From positions 1 to 53,570 of IMG/VR virus record IMGVR_UViG_3300021185_004305: a stretch of DNA of 53,570 nucleotides; one strand, 5' to 3'. The position numbers were made by a program, and so were the translations under genes. The stretch comes from a virus. Below, piece by piece: positions 1-9,237 of the stretch; the first letter of the stretch is position 1, and the number at the start of each line of letters is the position of its first letter. The notes under the pieces are model-generated. The model searched no databases, had not been told where the DNA came from, and saw nothing but the letters and a program-made list of their open reading frames with translations.

Positions 1-652
1 TACCAACGTATATTGTAGGTTCTTGTAATCCAGCTTCTATCATTGCTATTTGTTTTGCAAAAGTTGATTCTGAGAATACATCACCTCTTCTTGGACCTGT
101 ATGTGTAAACATTCGTGTTGTCATTATTTTAATATCAAACGCTTCTGCATAATACCTACCCAACAAATCCGTTCCTACTTTTGAAATTGCATATGGGGAT
201 GCTGGATGTACTGAACACTCCTCATCTATTGGTAATTTCTCTTTTGGTACTTTTCCAAATATTTCAGATGATGCACATACATGAACTACAATATTATCGT
301 TTCCATAATTACCAATTGATTCTAAAAGATTTGCAGTTCCTATGATATTTGTTTGTAAAGTTTCAAGTGGGGCTCTAAATGATGTTTTTGGGTACGATTG
401 AGCGGCTAAATGAAATACATAATCAGGTTCAGATTCATTAATAGCGGATTGTACTGATGGCAAGTCATTTAAATCACCATTGATAAGAAATATTCTATCT
501 TTTTTGTTAATTCTATCAAAATGATGTTCCAAATTATCTAATCTATCATTCCATCTGATAAATCCATAGATATTCCATTCAGTATTCTCAATAAGGTAAT
601 CTACCAAATGAGAACCAACCATTCCTGTTATTCCTGTTATTAGTGCATTCAT
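1..652 (-). CDS. GDP-mannose 4,6-dehydratase-like NAD(P)-dependent sugar dehydratase (3' end outside window)
   Basis: Short-chain dehydrogenase/reductase (extended SDR) that most resembles GDP-mannose 4,6-dehydratase, the enzyme making GDP-4-keto-6-deoxymannose. The start ATG lies at 652 and the frame stays open to the window edge, so the last part is missing. Visible motifs: N-terminal TGITGMVGSHL nucleotide-binding loop, HLAAQSYP after the fourth strand, a CASSEIFG serine motif, and the catalytic YAISK (Y-x3-K) in SPYAISKVGTDLLGRYY. Its ATG overlaps the TGA of the upstream epimerase by 4 nt, so the two are probably translationally coupled and may act in sequence on one nucleotide sugar. Gmd versus another 4,6-dehydratase cannot be settled without the missing end. 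Confidence 0.8.
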   Translation of the reverse strand, partial: MNALITGITGMVGSHLVDYLIENTEWNIYGFIRWNDRLDNLEHHFDRINKKDRIFLINGDLNDLPSVQSAINESEPDYVFHLAAQSYPKTSFRAPLETLQTNIIGTANLLESIGNYGNDNIVVHVCASSEIFGKVPKEKLPIDEECSVHPASPYAISKVGTDLLGRYYAEAFDIKIMTTRMFTHTGPRRGDVFSESTFAKQIAMIEAGLQEPTIYVG

Positions 653-1605
653 TTATTTCTCTTAAACCATTCAATTGTTTCTTCTATACCTTTTTCAAAG
701 GAGTAACTTGGTGTAAATCCAAGATTATTTATTTTTTCAGTATCTACCATTCTAAATGGTATGGTTGTTGGTTTGGAATTATCCCAAACTATCTCTGGTG
801 TAAGACCAGATACCTTCTGAATTGTATTTACTATATCTCCTATTGTAATTGGAGCTCCATATCCAACATTATACGGTTCCATTGGGTTACCATGTTCGAT
901 TATTGTTAATGCACCCTTAATCACATCCTTAACATACAAGAAATCTCTTACAACATCAGGTGAACCCCAAGCAGTGAATGGATTTTCTCCACCTAACATA
1001 CGATTTATAATTGCAGGTATCACATGACAAGTTTTTACATTGAAGTTATCGTTTGGTCCAAATATTGCCGAACCTCTACCTAAGAATATCTTTAATTTAG
1101 AGAAGTTTGAAGTATGTTCCATCAATTTTTCTCTATATCTTCTCATCCAACCATAACCAAAGTACGCAATGTAAGGTTCTTCATCCCAAAACTCATCTTC
1201 CTTCACAGGATATCTTCTATCGGGATAACCAGTTGATGAATTTAGGTCAAAAAATGAATCTACTTCATTCCTAGCACACGCATCAAGTACATTTCCAAGT
1301 AAGGTGATGTTTCCAAGTGAACCTTGTATATCAGTTCGTACTGAACCAGGATGTAAAACATGACCTGCACAATGAATTACCAAATCTGAACCTTTTGTTA
1401 GTTTGATTGCATCATCAATATTATTCAAATCAATGTTTTCTAGTATTGTTATATCTTTTTGTATCTCTTCACTAACTTGTAGTGGTGAATTGTAAGTGTG
1501 AGTAGTAATATCTGCACCCAACTTATGTAGTTCGTTGATAAAGTGTGTTGCAAGGAAACCTGCCCCACCTGTAATCACTACATTTTTATTTTTAAAGTAA
1601 CTCAT
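649..1605 (-). CDS. NAD(P)-dependent epimerase/dehydratase, GDP-fucose-synthase-like
   Basis: A 318-aa extended SDR protein. The Rossmann loop ITGGAGFLATHF is at about residues 11-22, followed by LVIHCAGHV and the serine motif LNSSTGYP. The usual catalytic Y-x3-K is not obvious: the matching segment reads GYGWMRRYREK, giving Y-x3-R, so either Arg replaces Lys or the active-site alignment is shifted. FLYVKDVIKG near residue 225 is a typical substrate-domain motif. It sits immediately before a Gmd-like dehydratase with an ATGA overlap. That pairing suggests a two-step route such as GDP-mannose to a GDP-6-deoxyhexose (fucose-like), which is inference. The start ATG follows the preceding stop by one base. 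Confidence 0.75.
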   Translation of the reverse strand: MSYFKNKNVVITGGAGFLATHFINELHKLGADITTHTYNSPLQVSEEIQKDITILENIDLNNIDDAIKLTKGSDLVIHCAGHVLHPGSVRTDIQGSLGNITLLGNVLDACARNEVDSFFDLNSSTGYPDRRYPVKEDEFWDEEPYIAYFGYGWMRRYREKLMEHTSNFSKLKIFLGRGSAIFGPNDNFNVKTCHVIPAIINRMLGGENPFTAWGSPDVVRDFLYVKDVIKGALTIIEHGNPMEPYNVGYGAPITIGDIVNTIQKVSGLTPEIVWDNSKPTTIPFRMVDTEKINNLGFTPSYSFEKGIEETIEWFKRNK

Positions 1606-1606
1606 A

Positions 1607-2350
1607 TTAATAATTTATATTGTTTATACCTTGTTTCATTAGTGTTTTTAAGTATTTGTATTGAATCTTTGGTTGATGTAATCCAATTGGGTCATTATAG
1701 TATAAGTCTTCAACAGCAAATCTTTGTGCAACCTCAATTGGTGCAATCTCCTTATTGTCTAAATATTTGATAAAATAAATATCCTCTTTAAAATAAGAAT
1801 CATTCGGATGTGTTTCAATGATATCAATCATTCTATTTTTGTTTCGTATAGATAGACCACCATTTCCTACATACTTTTCTTCTTTTGGTTTTAACCATGG
1901 TGCACCCACATAAGAATAATCCAAAAATTCATCAATACCTGATTTAATTAATATTGCATCTGTTTGGAATATTAAAATATTATCAGATGTTATCATTTTC
2001 CAAAAATCAGTTGTTCTGAATAGGTTATCGTAATCATTTACTATCATATAATCATAATCTACATGATGTAGTTCTACATTATCAATACCATCAACTATTT
2101 TTTTACAATATTCTTCATTTAGATTACCATGAAATAATTCCAATTTCCATTTTTTATTAGAATCTGATTCATTTAGAAAATACATTGTGTTTTTTATAAC
2201 AGTTTCTAAATGTGGATGTTCACGAGTTTCCATTATAACAGCAGAATAGTTATCATCATATGATTTTATTTTATAATCACTTAACTTCTCTCTAAATAAT
2301 TCTATATGAGTGTTCCATATGTTTTTATGTTCATTTGTTTGTATTCCCAT
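1607..2350 (-). CDS. DUF5672-like putative glycosyltransferase
   Basis: A 247-aa protein that matches from memory the DUF5672 pattern: VIMETREHPHLETVIKN near residue 40, then an LFHGN strand, an ILIFQTDAILIKSG segment (D-x-x acidic motif), SYVGAPWLKP, and GNGGLSIRNKNRM. GAPW and NGGLS(I/L)R are hallmarks of this family, which looks like a GT-A glycosyltransferase fold but has no assigned substrate that I know of. An EDIYFIKYL segment follows. It is packed between an SGNH hydrolase (shared TAATG junction at 2350) and a sugar epimerase, supporting a role in glycan assembly. The specific sugar cannot be stated. Confidence 0.65.
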   Translation of the reverse strand: MGIQTNEHKNIWNTHIELFREKLSDYKIKSYDDNYSAVIMETREHPHLETVIKNTMYFLNESDSNKKWKLELFHGNLNEEYCKKIVDGIDNVELHHVDYDYMIVNDYDNLFRTTDFWKMITSDNILIFQTDAILIKSGIDEFLDYSYVGAPWLKPKEEKYVGNGGLSIRNKNRMIDIIETHPNDSYFKEDIYFIKYLDNKEIAPIEVAQRFAVEDLYYNDPIGLHQPKIQYKYLKTLMKQGINNINY

Positions 2351-2961
2351 TATAGTAATTTTTGTATTTCATTAAACATAAAGTCTGATATGATTTTATA
2401 TCCATTTAAGTTTGGATGATAGTCTCCCTCATAGTAGTTTTTCTCATCATTCCAAACAGATTTACTTCCATACTCCCAAACACTAGTTCCTTTTTCTAAT
2501 TCTTCTACTTGTAAGATGTAAGATAATGTTCCTTTTGGATTAATATAATTTTTTGGTAATTTAATAGATGTAGTATCATCTAATAATGGATAAAACCCAT
2601 TAAAATAAAATCTATTATATCCAATCAACGTATCTTCAAATTTTTTGTATAACTCAATTGGTGATAATCTATTATGCTTTTTGTATCGAAACGGATATGT
2701 AAAAACTACGATTATAATATCATCTTTGTGTAAAAACTCTTTACATGATTCAATCTTATTAAGAATAAATTCATTTCCAAATCCACAATATCCCATATTA
2801 ATATAAGGTATCCCCAACCTCTCGGATAACCACCTTGGCCAAGAGTTTTGTTCTCTCAGTTTTTGTATAAATTCAGGTGGTGTTGCATTTTCTTTATATG
2901 TAGAATTAGTTTCCACACCATGTCCAGCTGTCCAACTATCACCAAATGCAACTAATCTCAT
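2350..2961 (-). CDS. SGNH/GDSL-family hydrolase
   Basis: A 203-aa protein with SGNH hydrolase signatures in order: FGDSWTAGHG at residues 6-15 (nucleophile Ser in block I), YCGFGNEFI near 58-66 (the Gly and Asn of the oxyanion hole), and EGDYHPNLNGYK near the C-terminus (Asp-x-x-His type block V). Such enzymes hydrolyse esters, often removing or transferring O-acetyl groups on polysaccharides. No signal peptide is evident, so it should act in the cytoplasm of the infected cell or on an assembled particle. Its start ATG overlaps the upstream stop by 4 nt. A role in O-acylation or deacylation of the glycan made by this operon is inference. Confidence 0.75.
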   Translation of the reverse strand: MRLVAFGDSWTAGHGVETNSTYKENATPPEFIQKLREQNSWPRWLSERLGIPYINMGYCGFGNEFILNKIESCKEFLHKDDIIIVVFTYPFRYKKHNRLSPIELYKKFEDTLIGYNRFYFNGFYPLLDDTTSIKLPKNYINPKGTLSYILQVEELEKGTSVWEYGSKSVWNDEKNYYEGDYHPNLNGYKIISDFMFNEIQKLL

Positions 2962-4316
2962 ATAATAGGAGTATTGTGTATATTTTGTTTATACTCGTTC
3001 ATTGTGTTTTTAAAAAATTGAATATCTTTAATTTTATGCTTCCTTGCAGCTTTTATTAGTATTTCTCTGTTTTTATAAAACCTATCCTTATAACTTGAAT
3101 AATTTTTTATAAATTCTGTCTTAATTTTTTCAATTCTATCTAATTCTTTACAAATTGCTTTAAACCGCAATCCATCATCTTTTATTAAGTCATATGAGTG
3201 GTCTATAATATCATCAAATAAATCCAATCCCATCTTTCTTAATTCATTCACATGATTTGGTGATGCAAAAAATATAGGATATTGATAATAATAGAAAGGT
3301 CTATATGATTTTTCTGTAATATGTACAACTTCAGTAGATGAATTAAATTCAGATTCAGTAACCACATTCATATAAGAATTAGAAAATGCTTCATGTAACT
3401 CAGGTACTAGATATATTGGAGCAAGGTCTTTATGAATAAACTCTCCTCCCTCACCTATCCAATTTTTACCAGCTTCATAATCATCTTCTTTGTAAAATTC
3501 CTTAAGTTCAAATATTTCTCTAGCATTATCTATTATAAACTGTGTTTCGAAGAATGGTTTTAGTTTTCTCACCAAATCTCCATAATATACGTTTCCTATA
3601 CAAGAATAGTTAGTATTTTCTTCTAAATCTTTATTAGCTCTAAGAAACGCTATTAAACCCATTCTATGTGGTTTAGCTCCTTTGTTTCTACACATGAAAA
3701 ATTTACCAGTTTTTTCTTCATTAAACTCAAATTCATATGCTTTATATTCATCATTTTTAAATGCCATTACTTGGTAGGATGACCATTGTAGAAAATTAAG
3801 TTTGTAAACTTTTGCTTTCGTATTAAAGTTATGTATTTTTTTTATTTTTTCAAGATTCTCATTTATATTACTATCATTATTACAAATAATTACTTTATGG
3901 TCTATTCCAAGTCTGTTTAATTTATCAATTATCAAACCCAATCCACCTATCCTATCGGCTTCATGTTCTCGTAAATAGACTAAGTAAAAGTTTATATTTG
4001 TTTTCAATCGTTTAATAATCTGAGCAGATAATCCTAAATTAGGCAAATCACATAAATCATGATATGATAATCCAGGATGCGAAACCATATAAAAATAAAG
4101 GTCAGTTGGATTTATTAGAATATTTTTTAAAGGATGCTTTAATACATTAAACTTCTCATCATCACCTAAATAATCAAAATCATTTTCGCTATCATTTAGA
4201 TATGACGAGAAAAAATTACTTGAATCAAACCATTTATTACTATTCCCATTTTTAGAACAATTTGCAAGTGGATATCCATCATCCGAAAAATCATTATAAA
4301 CAAAATTTACATTCAT
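2958..4316 (-). CDS. Putative glycosyltransferase-like protein with TEKSYRP C-terminal motif
   Basis: A 452-aa protein of a type repeatedly found in large phages. The C-terminal third carries NVVTESEF, then HITEKSYRPFYYYQYPIF, then NELRKMGLDLFDDIIDHSYD. This E.TEK.(Y/F)(R/K)P....P..F pattern resembles the nucleotide-sugar-binding half of some GT-B-like enzymes, but I cannot name a family. The downstream gene (4313-5608) has the same C-terminal pattern and a comparable N-terminal opening (MNVNFVYND versus MNFVISD), so the two look like diverged paralogues. It overlaps its upstream neighbour by 4 nt (ATGA). A glycosyltransferase function is inference from the motif and from the surrounding sugar genes. 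Confidence 0.6.
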   Translation of the reverse strand: MNVNFVYNDFSDDGYPLANCSKNGNSNKWFDSSNFFSSYLNDSENDFDYLGDDEKFNVLKHPLKNILINPTDLYFYMVSHPGLSYHDLCDLPNLGLSAQIIKRLKTNINFYLVYLREHEADRIGGLGLIIDKLNRLGIDHKVIICNNDSNINENLEKIKKIHNFNTKAKVYKLNFLQWSSYQVMAFKNDEYKAYEFEFNEEKTGKFFMCRNKGAKPHRMGLIAFLRANKDLEENTNYSCIGNVYYGDLVRKLKPFFETQFIIDNAREIFELKEFYKEDDYEAGKNWIGEGGEFIHKDLAPIYLVPELHEAFSNSYMNVVTESEFNSSTEVVHITEKSYRPFYYYQYPIFFASPNHVNELRKMGLDLFDDIIDHSYDLIKDDGLRFKAICKELDRIEKIKTEFIKNYSSYKDRFYKNREILIKAARKHKIKDIQFFKNTMNEYKQNIHNTPII

Positions 4317-5608
4317 ATTAAATTTGATTTTTGATTTATTTTAACAAAGTGGTCATATACTGATTGAAATGCATATGATATATTTTTAGTTGTATTAATT
4401 TTTATTTGATTTCTGTTGTGGACTAGTACTTCTTCCATTTCTTTAAACCAACTTAGTTTATCATCTATTGATATTATCTTTTTTAAATTATCTATAATTT
4501 TTTCAAATCGTTCACAGTCTGATGATGTATCATATGATTCATCAATCCACTTATCAAAAGTTTTATATCCAAGTTTTTTTAATTCAGTTAATGAGTTTTT
4601 ATTACCCAATACCATAAATGGATGAGAACACATCATAACCTTGAATATTTTTTCACTTAAAAATATAGTGTTCTGTGTATCTTCATATTGTGCCTCACTA
4701 ATTACGGAAAAGTAACTATCTAGGCAAACCTTATCATTAAATCTAGTTACATAGTAATTAGGGTCATGTGCTTCGTTTGATTTATCATAGATTAAACTTG
4801 GAAGTGTTTCTTTAATTTTTTCCGTTTCTGAATGTGATAATCGATAATCACAAAATTCAACAGATTCATGAAAAGTATTCATACTAACAAGACCATCTTT
4901 TAATAAATTATTTCTATGAAGTAGTGAATAAAAATTTATTCTATGTCTTCTTGGTTTTTTATTCAAGTTACAAAAACTAACAATATCATTATTGTTCTTA
5001 TATTTGATATGGTCATCAAATGTTGGAGGAAAGTTTTTATTTCCAGGTGGTAAATCATTTGAAAGTAAATAAGTATCAAACTCAAAATGAGAGTAGGGTA
5101 CTACTTTAATGTGCTTGGGATGTGGATTATTTATTAACCAATTCTCATAACAAGTTTCTACTATTGAATTACCCGTAACAAATATTATATGAGTTGGATT
5201 TATTTTTCGTTCTTTACATTCTTTATGAAAAAATTCAAATATCCAATCATCATGATAACCTTCAAAAGAACTATCAACTAATAGTAGTGCCTTTTCGTTT
5301 TTTAAATCAGTTAAATAATCATCATCTAGTAAATCAAATAAAGATTCATAATTATCATGATTTGATGAACTACCACCTCCCCAATTATGTGGGTCATTAT
5401 GAACACCAAGTGGTATTATATATTTTTCTGGTTTTGAATCTTTTGTAAAAGTATTTACTTTGAATAAATTGTGATTTATATTTCCACTAGAAATTCTCAT
5501 AGCATTAAAAATAGGTGCAAGGGTAAATCTATTACCACCCAAGCTATTTTTAAATGTACCACCATCCATTACAATGTGATTTTCAGTATCACTTATAACA
5601 AAGTTCAT
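4313..5608 (-). CDS. Putative glycosyltransferase-like protein, paralogue of the neighbouring gene
   Basis: A 431-aa protein when started at ATG 5608, one base after the TAA of the upstream radical SAM gene. Longer versions exist (ATG 5632, TTG 5638) but would overlap that gene, and 5608 gives an N-terminus (MNFVISD) similar to the paralogue at 2958-4316. The C-terminal region reads SVISEAQYEDTQN, FLSEKIFKVMMCSHPFMVLG and ELKKLGYKTFDKWIDESYD, matching the E..SEK.(F/Y)K.....PF...G pattern of the neighbour. An FCNLNKKPRRHR segment precedes it. The function is probably sugar transfer, but no family is certain. Confidence 0.6.
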   Translation of the reverse strand: MNFVISDTENHIVMDGGTFKNSLGGNRFTLAPIFNAMRISSGNINHNLFKVNTFTKDSKPEKYIIPLGVHNDPHNWGGGSSSNHDNYESLFDLLDDDYLTDLKNEKALLLVDSSFEGYHDDWIFEFFHKECKERKINPTHIIFVTGNSIVETCYENWLINNPHPKHIKVVPYSHFEFDTYLLSNDLPPGNKNFPPTFDDHIKYKNNNDIVSFCNLNKKPRRHRINFYSLLHRNNLLKDGLVSMNTFHESVEFCDYRLSHSETEKIKETLPSLIYDKSNEAHDPNYYVTRFNDKVCLDSYFSVISEAQYEDTQNTIFLSEKIFKVMMCSHPFMVLGNKNSLTELKKLGYKTFDKWIDESYDTSSDCERFEKIIDNLKKIISIDDKLSWFKEMEEVLVHNRNQIKINTTKNISYAFQSVYDHFVKINQKSNLI

Positions 5609-5609
5609 A

Positions 5610-7067
5610 TTAGTTTGGATTGTATTCGCCATCTTCAAAATGTGTTATATCACCCGGTCTTATTTCTACATCTGGTATTGTTTTATCAACATCTATGTTT
5701 TGATACCAAACAGCAAGTTCTGGAAACGTTTTACAAAAATCCTTTCCTCTTCTTTTATCATATTGTTCGTAGAATGATTTGAAATCATGAAATTGAATTT
5801 CATCCTCTCCCTCAGTAGTAACATGACCCGTTTTAACAACTTCTATATAATCAATTAATCTTTCTATCTGTGCAATTTCTCCTTCACTAAATAATTCATA
5901 GAAATCACTTTGTTTCTTTTGTACCTCAAACCAATTATTTAGTTTTTTGTGTAAAAACATTTTTACATCATTGGGTAACGCTAATGGTGACATAAATGCT
6001 GGCCATCTGAGTATATTAAAATCCACATTAGGTCTATTAGAACCATACTTCTTTTTTAATACAATCATATCATCTAAAAATTCAGTAATAGAAAATAAAC
6101 ATAATGAATTAATTGTCATCATGACTGTTAGTGAACGAAATATTTTTTGATTTACTCCTTCAAGAAAGGCAACCATATGACTTCTCCATTCAGGATAAAT
6201 TAAACCATCTCTAATATATTCAGCATGAGGACCAAATGATTCGTTTGATGTATATAAATCAAACTCCTTAATTGGCAACTCATACGATGCATCGATTAAT
6301 CGTTGAATTCTTTTAAAATTACCACCAAGATTTGAATTTACAGCAAATCTAAGTTTATCAGATTTATGTCCTTTCATCTTTTCTAAGAAACTCCAAAAGT
6401 TTGGAGATGCACATGGTTCACCACCTGTAATTCTTATTTCTTCTAATCCACCTTCAATTAAATCAGGCCACCATTTTAAAAATGCTTCTACATAAGGATT
6501 TTGGTCATTATATTTACCATTTGCATCTGCCCAAGAACCATTGTTTTGATATGCACCAGCTGATACTGATTTAAACTTTTGATATGGTCCAAATTTATCA
6601 ATATCCTTACCCCAAGTTGTAGAGTAACCAGCATTACAATATGAACATCCAAAATTACAAGTTCTATCAAAAGAAGCTTCAATTGTTTTTGGTATAATAT
6701 CAGCATCCCATGGTACATCTTTAATTGCAGCGATATCTTCTTCTTTATAAATCTTAGATTTGTAAATTCTATCTGCTATATTATCTCTACCAATATCTTC
6801 AATCTTCCAACAATAAGAACACTCAGCAGGTCGTTTACCTTCTAACATCATCTTTCTTTGTTTTTTAGAAAAATCAGTATTATGTAATTCAGATGGTCTA
6901 TCTTTTAATTTATCTACATCAATTGGATGAGGTAGTGGTAAGTGACATGAGTTTTTAAAACCATGCCCTAAATGCAATGATACATTGTACCATTTTGCTG
7001 CACAAAAACTTGGTGATATACTATTGAGATTATCATCTCTCCATTTTCTTAAATTTTCTGTTGACAT
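5610..7067 (-). CDS. Radical SAM protein (twitch-domain type) A
   Basis: A 485-aa radical S-adenosylmethionine enzyme. The 4Fe-4S/SAM motif is CNFGCSYC (C-x3-C-x2-C) near residue 137 in FDRTCNFGCSYCNAGYST. EIRITGGEP, the SAM-contacting GGEP element, follows about 80 residues later. Before the core is a cysteine/histidine-rich region (FCAAKW near 22, SCHLPLPHP, ECSYCWKIED) that could hold an extra iron-sulfur cluster or a metal. The same pre-core pattern recurs in the gene at 7819-9237, so the two are paralogues. The acceptor is unknown: radical chemistry on a sugar, a peptide or a modified base are all possible. It is 8 nt after a LamG-like protein gene in the glycan operon. Confidence 0.85.
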   Translation of the reverse strand: MSTENLRKWRDDNLNSISPSFCAAKWYNVSLHLGHGFKNSCHLPLPHPIDVDKLKDRPSELHNTDFSKKQRKMMLEGKRPAECSYCWKIEDIGRDNIADRIYKSKIYKEEDIAAIKDVPWDADIIPKTIEASFDRTCNFGCSYCNAGYSTTWGKDIDKFGPYQKFKSVSAGAYQNNGSWADANGKYNDQNPYVEAFLKWWPDLIEGGLEEIRITGGEPCASPNFWSFLEKMKGHKSDKLRFAVNSNLGGNFKRIQRLIDASYELPIKEFDLYTSNESFGPHAEYIRDGLIYPEWRSHMVAFLEGVNQKIFRSLTVMMTINSLCLFSITEFLDDMIVLKKKYGSNRPNVDFNILRWPAFMSPLALPNDVKMFLHKKLNNWFEVQKKQSDFYELFSEGEIAQIERLIDYIEVVKTGHVTTEGEDEIQFHDFKSFYEQYDKRRGKDFCKTFPELAVWYQNIDVDKTIPDVEIRPGDITHFEDGEYNPN

Positions 7068-7075
7068 ATGTTATA

Positions 7076-7822
7076 TTATTTTATAAATTCTGTTGGTACT
7101 TTTTCCACAAAATATGTATTTTTTGAATTATCATATATAATTCCTTGATTATTTACTGTATTAAAGTCATAGTTAAATATTACTTTATTATATTCATCGA
7201 TTTTGTTTAAGTTATTGATATCAGTTTTATATATTTTTTTAATTGTTTCTATATCTGTAATATCTTCTACAAAGAGTAAATTATCTATATCTACTGAACC
7301 ATGATAACGATGCTCAGGTACTTCAGTACCAGGATTACCAGTTCCTAGATACAATCCTTCTGTTCTATAATCATCTATTAGATTTTTATCGAAATCAATT
7401 TCACCTACTTTTTCAAAGTTTTTATAAATTATAAACTCATCATTTTTTCTAACTATGGTAATTACAATACCATTTGAAATTTCATCATAATTTACTCCAT
7501 GAAATGGTAGATAATGAAACTCATCATCTGCAACTTTAGTTGTTGCTTCCGTCCAAAATTCTAAAGCTAATGTATCCGCTTCATTATTATATGTTAAACC
7601 AAAGTTTTTACCAGGTTTCCCAAATATACAAAATATATTATCAGATTCTAAATCTTTATCTAATTTAAATTCAATATTAATCGAGTATTCTAATTGATGA
7701 AACAAATTAGATATTTTTTCAGATTCACTTTTATTAAACTCAGTAACGTACTGATGGTCTTTATGTTCATTTAAATCCCATTCATATTTAATCCAATATG
7801 GTTCTTTATAATTTATTATCAT
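7076..7822 (-). CDS. LamG/concanavalin-A-like lectin-fold protein
   Basis: A 248-aa protein whose strand pattern matches a LamG-like (ConA-like) jelly roll: YSINIEFKLDKD, IFCIFGKPGKNFGL, LALEFWTE, then IVITIVRKNDEFIIYKNFEKV with the typical 'no effect on the particle, small marker' hairpin, and LYLGTGNPG with FHGSVDIDNLLF at the end. The same modules are inserted in the three GT7-like proteins of this operon; here the module stands alone. It lies exactly between two radical SAM paralogues, overlapping one by 4 nt, so it may bind the glycan or protein substrate those enzymes act on. That role is inference. No signal peptide is seen. Confidence 0.6.
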   Translation of the reverse strand: MIINYKEPYWIKYEWDLNEHKDHQYVTEFNKSESEKISNLFHQLEYSINIEFKLDKDLESDNIFCIFGKPGKNFGLTYNNEADTLALEFWTEATTKVADDEFHYLPFHGVNYDEISNGIVITIVRKNDEFIIYKNFEKVGEIDFDKNLIDDYRTEGLYLGTGNPGTEVPEHRYHGSVDIDNLLFVEDITDIETIKKIYKTDINNLNKIDEYNKVIFNYDFNTVNNQGIIYDNSKNTYFVEKVPTEFIK

Positions 7823-9237
7823 TTTATATCATTTATAAATTCACTCATTTCAGGATAAGTTTCTTCACAATCCAATCCTCTTCTTTGTTTATAATCTTTA
7901 ATGTAATGTTTAAATTTCTTTTTACCCAATGAGAAGTCAACATCAGATTTCGCATCTTCCAAAAACATATCTTTTATTCTTGTTATTTTTTCAATTTCTT
8001 TTAATGTGAATCCACTATCAGTTGGTTCTTGTAATTGATATGAATTTAAACTTCTATATGATGAGAAAAACTTCATATATTTTTCTAATTTTTCAAAATA
8101 TGAAATATCTAAATATCCTTTTAATAATCTAAAACTTAAAAAGTCAGGATATCTTAAATAAGATGTATCTATTATTAGTGGAGAATTCCAATATCGTTTT
8201 GTATTAAAATGTTTAACTTTAAAATCATATATTTTTCTTAAAAGTTTTTCATAACTAAATGGTGAAAATATATTAAAGGTAGACATTACAACAATTGTTA
8301 ATTCAGGTATCTCCGTAAGTATTTTATCTATATTATCAAATAGTTGATTAAAGTTTAATCCAAATCTAATATATTCGGCTTGGTCTCCAAATGCATCTAC
8401 TGAAGTGTATAATATAAATTCTTTTACTCGTTTCTCCTTAATTATTAATTTAGCTTTTTCTATGAACTTATCTATTAGTTTATCTTCTACACAAAGATTA
8501 CTATTTATAGAAAGTTTTAAATTCTTATTAGGAGTATCTGTTTCTATAATTTCATCCAATACCTTAAATGTATCTTTAGAAAGTAAAGGTTCTCCTCCTG
8601 TTATTCTAAATGTATCCATACTTTTATAAAGTTCTGGCCACCATTTCCAAAAAGCTTCTATGTAAGGATTGTGTTCTGATTTTTTATAGGGAATCATATC
8701 TTCATTCTCTAATGTTTTCAATGAATTAAATCCATCTCCTGTTGAAAACTCTCCATGTTTTCTCATCTCCTCTACCCATTTAGAAGAATAAGATGGTCCA
8801 CAATACCCACATTTAAAATTACAAGTATTAGAAAAAGATACCTCTACATACTTTGGTAAAAAATTATCCCTCCATTGAGAATCTTTTATTTGTTCAAAAA
8901 ATGGTTTTGACCAAGATTCCTCTGATTTAAAAATTCTATCTGAGTATGAATTTGAATTATCTTCTACTTTCCAACAATAACCACATTCCTTTGGTCGTTT
9001 GTTTTCCAACATTTCTTTTCTAGCTTTCTTCTTTTGAGAACTATTATGTAATGCAGTATGGTCTTTTTGTATTTCTCTTAATGAAATTTTATGAGGTGCA
9101 GGATGATGACAAGAGTGAGTAGTTCCATCATGTAAATGCATTGTAACTTGTGTCCATTTAGCTAAACAAAACCCACATCCAACAGAATCTAACTTCTGTT
9201 TCATTTGTTCAAAGTTGTTACCTATAACTTTACTCAT
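7819..9237 (-). CDS. Radical SAM protein (twitch-domain type) B
   Basis: A 472-aa radical SAM enzyme and paralogue of the one at 5610-7067. The cluster motif is CNFKCGYC in FSNTCNFKCGYCGPSYSS near residue 138, and FRITGGEPLLS is the GGEP element. The N-terminal Cys/His set is conserved too: GCGFCLAKW near 20, SCHHPAPHKI, ECGYCWKVED. Overall order and spacing match the sister protein, but sequences between motifs differ widely, suggesting different substrates or an old duplication. ATGA overlaps link it to the genes on both sides (GT7-LamG upstream, LamG-like protein downstream). Substrate unknown. Confidence 0.85.
   Translation of the reverse strand: MSKVIGNNFEQMKQKLDSVGCGFCLAKWTQVTMHLHDGTTHSCHHPAPHKISLREIQKDHTALHNSSQKKKARKEMLENKRPKECGYCWKVEDNSNSYSDRIFKSEESWSKPFFEQIKDSQWRDNFLPKYVEVSFSNTCNFKCGYCGPSYSSKWVEEMRKHGEFSTGDGFNSLKTLENEDMIPYKKSEHNPYIEAFWKWWPELYKSMDTFRITGGEPLLSKDTFKVLDEIIETDTPNKNLKLSINSNLCVEDKLIDKFIEKAKLIIKEKRVKEFILYTSVDAFGDQAEYIRFGLNFNQLFDNIDKILTEIPELTIVVMSTFNIFSPFSYEKLLRKIYDFKVKHFNTKRYWNSPLIIDTSYLRYPDFLSFRLLKGYLDISYFEKLEKYMKFFSSYRSLNSYQLQEPTDSGFTLKEIEKITRIKDMFLEDAKSDVDFSLGKKKFKHYIKDYKQRRGLDCEETYPEMSEFINDIK

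Noticed and set aside
5609-5638. Longer starts (ATG 5632, TTG 5638) for the glycosyltransferase-like gene
   Set aside because: They overlap the upstream radical SAM gene, and ATG 5608 gives an N-terminus matching the paralogue.
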